Source: an uncultured Rhodanobacteraceae bacterium
Lineage (GTDB): Bacteria > Pseudomonadota > Gammaproteobacteria > Xanthomonadales > SZUA-5
Reading direction: 5' to 3'
NCBI GenBank assembly: GCA_937928755.1
Contig: CALEZI010000179.1
Coordinates: 24,533-88,532, forward strand
DNA length: 64,000 nt
Position 1 is the stretch's first letter. Each line of letters opens with the position of its first letter. The translations under genes and the position numbers were made by a program. Below, piece after piece: positions 28,537-36,189 of the stretch. The notes beneath the pieces are model-generated. The model was not told where the DNA came from. It saw only the letters and a program-made list of their open reading frames with translations, and searched no databases.

Positions 28537-29685
28537 ATGAACACCCAGCACGACAAGCAACAGTCCAACCCCGATTTGCAGGAACCCGAAGGTGTGAGGA
28601 CCGAGCCTTCGCGCCGGCAGTTTCTCCAGTTCTCGGGCGCTGCCGCTGCCGCCGCCTCGGCGATTGCCGCAGGTGGCCTGTTCTCATCTGCCGCAGTCGC
28701 TGATGACACCCTGGCGATGGCGGGAGGCAGCAACAGGCCATCCTGGGCGCCCACCAAGTACCTGATCAATTGCCACGTTCACCTCGGCTCCGGGCCGACG
28801 GTGGCGGAGCTGGCACCGAGTATCCATAGCGCCGCGGACTGGGGCGCGCTTCGCACCAAACAGCCGGAAAAGTTCGCCAAGGCCGTGGGCGAAGGTGCCG
28901 TGGACGATTCCGCAATTCTGCTCGGGGCCATGGACAAGTATGGCGTCACGCACTCCATCGTCCAAACCGCGCCCGGCAAAGGCACCAACAACCAGATGGT
29001 GCTCGATGCCGCCAAGAAGAGCAACGGGCGATTCATCCCGATCTACCGGCCCGAAGCCGTGTCGAATGCAGCCGCCAGGGGCACGCTGGGAGTGGACTAT
29101 GGCGACGAGGTCAGCAAGGTTGTGCGTCAAATCGCCGATGAATTGCAGAGCCCGGCCATGAGCGCCACGCGTGGCGTGGGTGAGATCGTGCCGATCACGA
29201 CTGAAATCCATCCAGCCAAGATCGCCCGCGACATGGCGCCGATCATGGAAGTGCTGAAGGCGCGGGGCGATCTGCCCATCATGTTCCCGACCGGATACTC
29301 GGGCTGGAAAGGCGTGCACTACTACATCTATTCACCCATCTGGGTGGATGAGATCGCAGCGATTTTCCCGACGGTGCCGATCGTTCTCACGAAGATGGGA
29401 CGCGGCATCCAGGCGTCCTTCGATGCCTGCCTGTCCGTGGCCATGCGCAACGCCAACGTCTATTTCGACATGACCGACACCTCGCCGGAGCACCTGCGCA
29501 AGGCGATCACCGTTATCGGCGCGCAACGGATCATGTTCGGCAGCGACCTCAGCGCCATCGCGTCGAATCACGCGATATTGGACAACCTCAGGACCTGTAT
29601 CGAAACTCGGCTGTCCGCCGAGGAGCGTGAGTGGATTGCCTGGAAGACGGCAAACCAGATTTACAAACTGGGTTTGACGGGCTGA
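28537..29685 (+). CDS. Tat-exported amidohydrolase-family metallohydrolase
   Basis: A 382-residue protein with ribosome site GAGGAGA before the ATG. A twin-arginine signal (SRRQFLQFSGAAAAAASAIAAGG, near residues 27-50) predicts folded export to the periplasm. The catalytic part is an amidohydrolase-2 type barrel with INCHVHLGSG metal ligands near the N-terminus and the Asp of MFGSDLSAIASNH near the end. Relatives are hydrolases or decarboxylases; the substrate is not evident. The upstream frame is open into the barrel gene, but the ribosome site and Tat signal fix this start. Confidence 0.86.
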   Translation: MNTQHDKQQSNPDLQEPEGVRTEPSRRQFLQFSGAAAAAASAIAAGGLFSSAAVADDTLAMAGGSNRPSWAPTKYLINCHVHLGSGPTVAELAPSIHSAADWGALRTKQPEKFAKAVGEGAVDDSAILLGAMDKYGVTHSIVQTAPGKGTNNQMVLDAAKKSNGRFIPIYRPEAVSNAAARGTLGVDYGDEVSKVVRQIADELQSPAMSATRGVGEIVPITTEIHPAKIARDMAPIMEVLKARGDLPIMFPTGYSGWKGVHYYIYSPIWVDEIAAIFPTVPIVLTKMGRGIQASFDACLSVAMRNANVYFDMTDTSPEHLRKAITVIGAQRIMFGSDLSAIASNHAILDNLRTCIETRLSAEEREWIAWKTANQIYKLGLTG

Positions 29686-29899
29686 TCCAAGGCGGGTGCG
29701 TTCGCGAGAGCAGGTTCGTTGCGGTGGCTTTGACGCAAGGCGACAGGCTCTGCTTGGATTGGCGCAGGATGGCTTCAGGCGGAGATGGCCAGAGCCAGCA
29801 GCGACGCGCCCTCGACCGGATTGCGCATTCCGGTCGAGGGTGCGGAACCCATGTTCGATATCGGACAATCTTTCGTCAGGTGATCAGTCAGGCAAGCCA

Positions 29900-30661
29900 A
29901 TGAACCCTTCAATTGTCGGCGTCGTCGTCTTCGGGTTCAGCATGGCTGGCGCCCTGCTCGGGTTGAGTCTGGCGCGGCGCCTGCCGCAACAGGAACTCGA
30001 CAGTCAATCGAGGGATTCGATAAAGCTCGCGGTTGGGCTCATCGCCACGATGACCGCGCTGGTGCTCGGGCTGGTCACGGCGTCCGCCAAGAGCAACTTC
30101 GATTCGCTGAGCGCCGCCGTGAAGACCGGTGCCGTCGATCTGATTGCGCTCGACCGCACTCTGGCGCGCTACGGGCCAGAGACCGCGCAAATCCGCACCG
30201 ACCTGAAAAGCGCGGTCGAGTTGCGTGTCGAACTGACCTGGCCCTCCGACGCGTCCCGAGTGGCCGAGTTGCAGGTGCTGCAGCAAGCGACCAGCGTGGA
30301 AGCGGTCGGCAATCGAATCCTCCTGCTGCAGCCCTCGGATGATCTGCAAAGAGCACTCAAGGTCAGGTCTGTTGCGCTTGCCGAGAAACTGCTGGAGGCG
30401 CGCTGGTTGTTGCACGCCGGCAGTTCGGCATCCGTGCCCCTGCCGTTTCTGGGCGTTCTCACGCTGTGGATCACGATCACCTTCACCATCTTCGGCATGC
30501 TCGCACCGAGCAACCGCGCCGTGATTGGTGTGCTCGCGGCGTGCGCGATGTCAGTGGGTACCGCGCTCTTCATCATCCTCGAGATGGACGGACCCTTCGA
30601 TGGCGTGTTGACGGTTTCCGGCCAACCTTTGCGCAAGGCCATCATGGAACTCGACCACTGA
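29900..30661 (+). CDS. DUF4239 (bestrophin-like) membrane protein
   Basis: A 253-residue protein with membrane segments near residues 3-22, 45-62, 183-203 and 212-230. An intervening soluble helical region carries the DUF4239-like pattern (ELDSQSRDSIKLAVGLIATMTALVLGLVTASAKSNFDSLS). DUF4239 proteins are uncharacterised and distantly related to bestrophin-like channels. It is preceded by 214 bp without a recognisable regulon site and faces the membrane gene at 30735-31898 convergently. Confidence 0.78.
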   Translation: MNPSIVGVVVFGFSMAGALLGLSLARRLPQQELDSQSRDSIKLAVGLIATMTALVLGLVTASAKSNFDSLSAAVKTGAVDLIALDRTLARYGPETAQIRTDLKSAVELRVELTWPSDASRVAELQVLQQATSVEAVGNRILLLQPSDDLQRALKVRSVALAEKLLEARWLLHAGSSASVPLPFLGVLTLWITITFTIFGMLAPSNRAVIGVLAACAMSVGTALFIILEMDGPFDGVLTVSGQPLRKAIMELDH

Positions 30662-30734
30662 TCGACCGAAACCGGCACCGGACAGAACCTGCCGTTGATC
30701 ACCCGTCCGGCGCAGTGAAAAGCCAAGGCGCCGA

Positions 30735-31898
30735 TCACAACCCGACCAATCCGGTGAAGAACTGGGCGATCAGATCGACCAGCGGATACTTGAACAGGAT
30801 CAGCGGCGTCATCGGCAGCAGCGCCGCCAGCAGCATCTGCGTCAGGGTGCGCGTGCTGATCGGGATCGAGCGCATGTCGCTGACGACCTGGCGCGCGCCC
30901 CCCAGGTCTGCCATCGACTGGATGTCGGCGCTGCCGAGCAGTTCGTCGCGCGGCGCGCCGTCTTTCAGCCACCTGCGCTCGAACTCGGCGGCGTAGCGTT
31001 CGCCGAGTACCGTGTAGTCGCTGAGGCCGCGGACGCGGCAGGTCCACAGCTGGCTTGAGAACAGCAGCAGCGGCGCGACGAACAGCAGCGCATCGATCAG
31101 GATGATCACCGCCAGCGCCGGGTAGACGGCTTCCAGCGTCATTCGTCCGGCGGCGATCTCGACCGCGTAGGACGACGCCATCACCACCGAGATCGCCATC
31201 ACCAGCGGCATGACATGGATATGCACCAGTTCCAGGTGGCCAAGGCCGGCCATGCCGTCCGGGTGGCTGGCGACCAGTTGCAGCCGCAGCCTGGATATCC
31301 GCCACAGCCAGTAGACCCACAACAGCCAGCGACAGAGCCAGCGCAGCACGAGGAATCTGAGCGTGGTCAGGCAGACCACCGCGTACCACCAGCCTGCCCA
31401 GGGCAAGTCTTCGCCCGCGGCAATGCGCGCAAAGGCCTCGGTGCCGGGTATTTCCAGCAGTGGCGTCGCAAAGGCCAGCGCGATGGCAACGATCAGGCAC
31501 ACCGCTTCGAGCCACCAGGACTGGTTCCAGCGGGCGTTGCCGTCGATCTGCGCGCGCAGCTCGTGCATCTGATCCGCTGGCACGATGCTGGAACGCGCCA
31601 GGGCGCGCACGAATTCATCGACGCGCGGGTCGAGCAGCGACTCGGCGAGGAACAGCAGCGGAATCGCCAGCAGCAGTCTCGCGTGCGCGCCGAGCATGGC
31701 GATCGACCACAGCTCCACGCCTTCGAGGACTGCAAGCAGGGCGCCGACCAGCCACAGCGACAGGCCGATCGCGATGCCCAGGCGCAGGGTGCGATGGCCC
31801 GCACGCACCAGCCCGAGACGACAACCCAACTGGTGCAAGGGTCCACCGAGCAGCGAAACCCGCGGCAGCTCCCGGTACACATCGGTGGATTCCGTCAT
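30735..31898 (-). CDS. Multi-pass membrane protein of unknown function
   Basis: A 387-residue protein with about six hydrophobic segments (LGIAIGLSLWLVGALLAVL, LLLAIPLLFLAESLL, EAVCLIVAIALAFATPLL, PLVMAISVVMASSYAV, ALAVIILIDALLFVAPLLLF, LLAALLPMTPLILFKYPLVDL). No catalytic motif is seen. It contains an ADQMHEL..QIDG soluble segment between the second and third helices. The next gene upstream (31981-32724) is on the same strand, 82 bp away, so a membrane-protein operon with the DUF202 gene is likely. Confidence 0.75.
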   Translation of the reverse strand: MTESTDVYRELPRVSLLGGPLHQLGCRLGLVRAGHRTLRLGIAIGLSLWLVGALLAVLEGVELWSIAMLGAHARLLLAIPLLFLAESLLDPRVDEFVRALARSSIVPADQMHELRAQIDGNARWNQSWWLEAVCLIVAIALAFATPLLEIPGTEAFARIAAGEDLPWAGWWYAVVCLTTLRFLVLRWLCRWLLWVYWLWRISRLRLQLVASHPDGMAGLGHLELVHIHVMPLVMAISVVMASSYAVEIAAGRMTLEAVYPALAVIILIDALLFVAPLLLFSSQLWTCRVRGLSDYTVLGERYAAEFERRWLKDGAPRDELLGSADIQSMADLGGARQVVSDMRSIPISTRTLTQMLLAALLPMTPLILFKYPLVDLIAQFFTGLVGL

Positions 31899-31980
31899 TC
31901 CTGCCTCTCTGACCTGGGTGTCGTGGGTCCGCAGACGCCTCGAATGGTTGTGGATTCAGCTCGCAGCGCCCGCACGGCAT

Positions 31981-32724
31981 TCAATCCAGCGGCAACAGCA
32001 GCAGACCATAAATCAGGCCGCCGGCGAGGAAGGGCAGGAAGCGCCCATCTTTCTCCGTCGGCAACTCCATCGCCGCACTGGTCATGATCACCGCGCCGGA
32101 GACAAAGGCGACCAGCAGCGCGAGCACGTGATGGGGAAGCGCGATCAGCCATCCGGCGCCCCATCCCAGCAGGCACATCGCCGCCAGCACCCAGCGCCCG
32201 ACGGATTGCCACGCTTCCCCATGTTCCTCGCGCAGCGAGTGCTCCAGCGCCAGGAAGTGCGCACCGATGGCTGCAGCGTAAAGGCCGGTGGCCGCGTGCG
32301 TGCCCTCGAGGTTGCGCACCAGCAGGTACGCCATCAGCCCCACGTAGGCCGCGAAACCGCCGAGATGGACCCGGAACGCGCGCGCCTCATCGCCGATCTC
32401 GCTGACGCGACGCAGGTGCGCGCGGAGCCTGTCCAGGCCATAGAAACCGAGGAACCCGACCAAACCGAGGAAGTAGATCGCCTTGCCCTCGTGCGGCAGC
32501 GGCAGCGACACGGATTCGGCAAACGCGGTGCGCGCCGCGTGCATTTCCGGCATCAGGCGCACGAATACATAGGCCGCCGACATGCCCGCGGCGAAAGACA
32601 CCAGGCTGCGCCGGTCGGAGGTCAGCGCACGCAGCGGATGGAAGCGTCCACCGACCAGAAACACCGCGGCGAACAACAGCGCGGCCGCACCCGTTTCGGC
32701 GACGGTGCGCAGGTCGAGATCCAC
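31981..32724 (-). CDS. Integral membrane protein (ZIP-like)
   Basis: A 247-residue protein from a GTG at 32724, two bases after the DUF202 stop codon; a longer frame to 33240 would run through DUF202 and is rejected. It has about eight hydrophobic helices (TGAAALLFAAVFLVGG, SLVSFAAGMSAAYVFVRLMPEM, YFLGLVGFLGFYGLD, VGLMAYLLV, AIGAHFLALEHSL, WVLAAMCLLGWGAGWLIAL, ALLVAFVSGAVIMTSAAMELP). GMSAAYVFVRLMPE and the E/H-rich helices recall ZIP transporters, but the match is weak. Confidence 0.7.
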   Translation of the reverse strand: MDLDLRTVAETGAAALLFAAVFLVGGRFHPLRALTSDRRSLVSFAAGMSAAYVFVRLMPEMHAARTAFAESVSLPLPHEGKAIYFLGLVGFLGFYGLDRLRAHLRRVSEIGDEARAFRVHLGGFAAYVGLMAYLLVRNLEGTHAATGLYAAAIGAHFLALEHSLREEHGEAWQSVGRWVLAAMCLLGWGAGWLIALPHHVLALLVAFVSGAVIMTSAAMELPTEKDGRFLPFLAGGLIYGLLLLPLD

Positions 32725-32726
32725 GG

Positions 32727-33143
32727 TCAAAGCAGCCGCGAAATGATGCCGACGAACAGGAACAGGCCGGTCGCCGACATGATCAGCGCCATCACGAACG
32801 ACGGGCGCCAGGTGGGTATCGAGTGGTAGGCCCGCAGCAGGCGCAGATTCTGCCAATAGTCGATGGTGCCCATGACCACGGCGAGCGTGCCGAGGCCGGT
32901 CAGGAACAGGCCGACGCTGCGCGGGCTGTGTTCGACCACCACATCGCCGCTGGCGCGGAAACCGTCGAGAATCTTGTAGATGGTGAAACCGAAACTGATC
33001 ATCGACAGGCCGGTGCGCACCCACGCCATCAGCGTGCGATCTGCTGCCAGCACGCTCCTCGCCGTTGCCATGTCGGTGCGCGCGGCCGCCAACTGGTTCG
33101 ACGAGGGCGGCGCACTTGTCGCTGCGTCCTGGTTTGTCGACAT
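32727..33143 (-). CDS. DUF202 (YidH-family) membrane protein
   Basis: A 138-residue protein with the DUF202 signature: LAADRTLMAWVRTGLSMISFGFTIYKILD, then a second helix SVGLFLTGLGTLAVVMGTIDYWQNLRLLR, and a third FVMALIMSATGLFLFVGIIS. The function is unknown. It is the first gene of a probable three-gene membrane operon running leftward. Site I lies about 80 bp upstream. Confidence 0.9.
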   Translation of the reverse strand: MSTNQDAATSAPPSSNQLAAARTDMATARSVLAADRTLMAWVRTGLSMISFGFTIYKILDGFRASGDVVVEHSPRSVGLFLTGLGTLAVVMGTIDYWQNLRLLRAYHSIPTWRPSFVMALIMSATGLFLFVGIISRLL

Positions 33144-33222
33144 GACGAACTCCCTGGCCTGAGTACCCAGGCATCTCGCATTTCAGGCATCCAAGGCTGC
33201 ACGCTGCGCTGGCTGTCCGCCA

Positions 33223-33240
33223 GTGAGACCTGAGTCTCAT
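33223..33240. promoter_or_regulatory. Regulon palindrome I (divergent promoter region)
   Basis: GTGAGAC-CTGA-GTCTCAT: near-perfect inverted repeat, between the DUF202 gene (start 33143) and the small membrane gene (start 33339). On the plus strand CTAGCCT begins exactly 21 nt after GTCTCAT, as at site E. Confidence 0.66.
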
Positions 33241-33338
33241 TGGAGTGGATCCGCCGATTGTCTAGCCTCAACGTCTGCTGGGTACTGTGCGGCGTTGGCG
33301 CCGCCAGGCGATCACCGACGCATCTGAGGAGCGGGGCC

Positions 33339-33713
33339 GTGGACGAGATCTGGATGCGCATCGTCGAGAACCTGGGCGACCGCGTCAGCGGCCCGATGAA
33401 ACTGCGGTTGTTGCTGCAGCCGGGCATGGCGATCATGTTCGCCGTGATTGCGGGCTTGCGCGATGCCAGGCTTGGCAATCCGCCGTATGCCTGGGCGCTG
33501 TTCACCAACCCCGAACATCGCGCCGAAATGCTGAAGGACGGCTGGAAGAGCGTCGGCAAGGTCTTTGTGCTCGCCATGATCCTCGATGTCGTTTACCAGA
33601 TCATGGTGGCCGGCTTCGTTTACCCCGGCGAAGTGATCATCGTGGCCTTTTTGCTGGCGATCGTGCCGTACCTGCTGGTGCGTGGGTTGGTGACGCGGAT
33701 TGCGCGACGCTGA
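33339..33713 (+). CDS. Small membrane protein, uncharacterised
   Basis: A 124-residue protein from a GTG with ribosome site GAGGAG 8 nt upstream. It has a hydrophobic stretch PGMAIMFAVIAGLRDA near residues 28-43 and two more (VFVLAMILDVVYQIMVAGFVY; VIIVAFLLAIVPYLLVRGLV). The motif NPPYAWALFTNPEHR is conserved-looking, but I cannot name the family. Its promoter region contains site I. Confidence 0.75.
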   Translation: MDEIWMRIVENLGDRVSGPMKLRLLLQPGMAIMFAVIAGLRDARLGNPPYAWALFTNPEHRAEMLKDGWKSVGKVFVLAMILDVVYQIMVAGFVYPGEVIIVAFLLAIVPYLLVRGLVTRIARR

Positions 33714-33737
33714 TCTCACGCGTCTGTCCGACAGCGG

Positions 33738-35318
33738 TCACAACTGCCTCTGCAGCGGCAAGATCCGCGCAATCCAGGCGACGATCTTGCGCTTGGCGCC
33801 GGCCTGCGGTTCGCTGGTCGACACCGTCTGCATCTCGCCGGCCTCCTGGTGGGTCCAGCGCAACTGGCCGTTGGCGTTGAGACTGAGCTTGAAGCTGTTC
33901 GCCGGATCGGCGTAACGATCGGCGATCTTGCCGAGTTCGGCGGCCAATTCCGGGCTGCGCACCATGACGCCCATTTCGCAGTTGAGCCAGGCCGAGCGCG
34001 GGTCGAGGTTGAATGAGCCGACGAACACGTACTCGCTGTCGATGATCGCCGCCTTGGTGTGCAGGCTGACGCCGGACGATCCGCCCTTCGAGCCCTGGGA
34101 GCCCTGCGATCCAAGCACGCCGCCGGCGTTCCTGCGGGTATCCGCGCTCGGCTTCAGCTCGTGGATCGTTACGCCACCCCTGAGCAGGCGCTTGCGGTAG
34201 CGCGAATAACCGCCGTGCACCGCGGCAACATCGGTGGCCGCCAGCGAGTTGGTGATGACCTCAACCTTGGCCCCGCGTGCAGCAATGGCGACCAGGCCTT
34301 CGCTGCCCTTGCGGCCCGGTACGAAATACGGCGACAGCACACGCAGGCTGCCGCGGGCCGCGGCGAAGCGCGCCATCAGTCTGGCCAGCACGGTGTCAGG
34401 ATCGTCTGCAGACTGCTTGTCCGCCTTGTAGGGAGGGTCGGACAGTATTTCGACCTCGTCGCTCCAGATCGTCTGGTTGCTGCCGTCCAGAATCGCCGCG
34501 AGCTCGGCAGAATCGAGCAGGCGTGAGACATACGGGCTGTCGCGCGATTCGCGGGCATGGGACTCGAAGGCACTGCGCAGCGTATCCAGGCCACCCGCAT
34601 ACGGCTCGCCGCGCTTGAGGTACTCGACGCGTACCGCCGTCGGGTGGTTCCAGTACGTGTCGAAGGCGGCGGAAGTCTGATCCACCGCGGGCCCGACCAT
34701 CGCCAGATCCAAGTCGCGGAAGTTGGTTTCGTGCGAGGCGCCGAAGTACTCGTCGCCGACGTTGCGACCGCCGACCAGCGCGAACTGGCCGTCGGCGATG
34801 TACGCCTTGTTGTGCATGCGATGGTTGAGCGCCGAACCGCGGAACAGGAACTCGACGATGGTGCGCGTCATGCCCGAAGCCGATTGGAACGGATTGAACA
34901 GGCGCACTTCGATGTTTTCGTGCGCGTCCATCGTCTGCAGCGCCTGTTCCTTGCTGCGCACATCCATGTCGTCGACCAGCAGGCGCACCTTGACGCCGCG
35001 GTCGGCGGCGCGCACCAGCTCGCCGGCCAGCAGCTTGCCGGTCAGGTCGTCGTGCCAGATGTAGTACTGCAGGTCGAGGCTGAACTCGGCATGGCGCGCG
35101 CCGAGCATGCGCAGCGCGAACGCATCCAGGTTGGAGCTGACCAAGCGCATGCCGGTCTGTCCCGGATGGGCCGCCAGCGCCGGCGCAATGCGTCGGCCGA
35201 GGGTGGTGTCGTCGCGCTTGGCCAGGGCCGACTCGGCGACCTTGTGATTGTCGCGGACCGCCGGAGCGCACGCGGCCAGCACCAGCAGCATCACGAGGAT
35301 AACGATCGGCCTGTTCAA
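33738..35318 (-). CDS. Phospholipase D-family lipoprotein (cardiolipin synthase-like)
   Basis: A 526-residue protein with two HKD motifs: HNKAYIAD and HTKAAIID, each followed by conserved Gly/Asn (LVGGRNVGDEYF; FVGSFNLDPRSAWLNCEMGV). These are the catalytic His-Lys-Asp sets of phosphatidyl transferases, as in ClsC/YmdC-type synthases. A lipobox (LVLAAC) ends a signal peptide. Starts are uncertain: TTG at 35318 places the signal at the N-terminus; a TTG at 35381 would add 21 residues. Site J lies about 80 bp upstream of the chosen start. Confidence 0.85.
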   Translation of the reverse strand: MNRPIVILVMLLVLAACAPAVRDNHKVAESALAKRDDTTLGRRIAPALAAHPGQTGMRLVSSNLDAFALRMLGARHAEFSLDLQYYIWHDDLTGKLLAGELVRAADRGVKVRLLVDDMDVRSKEQALQTMDAHENIEVRLFNPFQSASGMTRTIVEFLFRGSALNHRMHNKAYIADGQFALVGGRNVGDEYFGASHETNFRDLDLAMVGPAVDQTSAAFDTYWNHPTAVRVEYLKRGEPYAGGLDTLRSAFESHARESRDSPYVSRLLDSAELAAILDGSNQTIWSDEVEILSDPPYKADKQSADDPDTVLARLMARFAAARGSLRVLSPYFVPGRKGSEGLVAIAARGAKVEVITNSLAATDVAAVHGGYSRYRKRLLRGGVTIHELKPSADTRRNAGGVLGSQGSQGSKGGSSGVSLHTKAAIIDSEYVFVGSFNLDPRSAWLNCEMGVMVRSPELAAELGKIADRYADPANSFKLSLNANGQLRWTHQEAGEMQTVSTSEPQAGAKRKIVAWIARILPLQRQL

Positions 35319-35395
35319 CAGTCCCGCACCTGGGTTGAAAGTCCCAGCATAGCCCGATGCCGGCCGTCGCGAGCGACGCAACAGCCGCGCTGGGC

Positions 35396-35413
35396 ATTGG
35401 CTCTTGGTCTCAT
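35396..35413. promoter_or_regulatory. Regulon palindrome J (divergent promoter region)
   Basis: ATTGGCT-CTTG-GTCTCAT: the right half is exact and the left half is poor. It lies between the divergent phospholipase-D gene (start 35318) and the SH3 protein gene (start 35488). A CTAACC element begins 19 nt downstream on the plus strand. Confidence 0.5.
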
Positions 35414-35487
35414 CGGCTGGCGCGCTTGCCGCCTAACCCTGGAAACGTCGATCCTTGCGTGATTCGCCATCGCACGGGATAGACCGC

Positions 35488-36189
35488 ATGCGCACGCTCT
35501 GGATAGTGGTCTTGCTGTCGGCTCTGGACTCGCAGGCCGCCGACCTGCCGGATGTCGGCTTCAGCGGACTGCGCGTGCACACCTTCGAGAGCCAGTGTTA
35601 CGGCCCACGCAGTGTGCATTTCGATCCGGCGCTGGCGACTCCGCAAGATGATTTCGAGCAGATACCGGAGCACCCCGCCGGCGGCATCCGCAGCGTGCTC
35701 GGCGGACGCCTGAGCGCCGGCGGCGAACGCTACACGCTGCGTTACGACGATGGTCCCAGCTGCGACCCGACCTTCTCCTTGTGGCCGGAGGGTGGCGAGC
35801 AACCGATCGGGGAGTTCGGCGGCGACCACGTGGTGCTGCCGGGCAACGGCTTCCTGTACGTGATTCGCCGCAGCAATCGCAGCTTCGAAGGCCGCGAAAA
35901 ATGGGCGATCCAGCGCGGCGCGCTGGTCGAGGTCGCGCAGTCGCACTACTACGTCGGCGTGACCACGCCGACGCTCAAGGCGCTGACCCTGCTGCAGCAG
36001 CCTGCGGCGGGATCCACGCCGATTGCCAACGTGCCGCGCGGAGAAAGCGTGCTGGTCGTGCTGCAGCAGAGCGTCGATGGCCGCGACTGGTACCTGGTGC
36101 GCACGCGCTTCGGGCTGCTCGGCTGGACCGAGGACTCGGCGTATGGCGAGGACCGGCAGTTCGAGGGCATCCAGTTTTTCGGCGATTGA
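35488..36189 (+). CDS. Secreted SH3-like domain protein
   Basis: A 233-residue protein from the ATG at 35488. The signal peptide is MRTLWIVVLLSALDSQAA. The C-terminal third has an SH3-like pattern (ALTLLQQPAAGSTPIANVPRGESVLVVLQQSVDGRDWYLVRTRFGLLGWTE), usual in periplasmic wall-binding or adaptor proteins. The middle part is beta-rich without a known motif. The stop codon ends at 36189 and the next ORF begins at 36190, so it is coupled to the sulfotransferase gene. Confidence 0.78.
   Translation: MRTLWIVVLLSALDSQAADLPDVGFSGLRVHTFESQCYGPRSVHFDPALATPQDDFEQIPEHPAGGIRSVLGGRLSAGGERYTLRYDDGPSCDPTFSLWPEGGEQPIGEFGGDHVVLPGNGFLYVIRRSNRSFEGREKWAIQRGALVEVAQSHYYVGVTTPTLKALTLLQQPAAGSTPIANVPRGESVLVVLQQSVDGRDWYLVRTRFGLLGWTEDSAYGEDRQFEGIQFFGD

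Noticed and set aside
27601..29685. Continuous frame joining the barrel gene region to the amidohydrolase
   Set aside because: A strong ribosome site and Tat signal at 28537 mark the true start; the upstream part is out of frame with the barrel gene.
31981..33240. 419-codon ORF extension upstream of the ZIP-like gene
   Set aside because: It runs through the DUF202 gene in another frame; the GTG at 32724 abuts the DUF202 stop.
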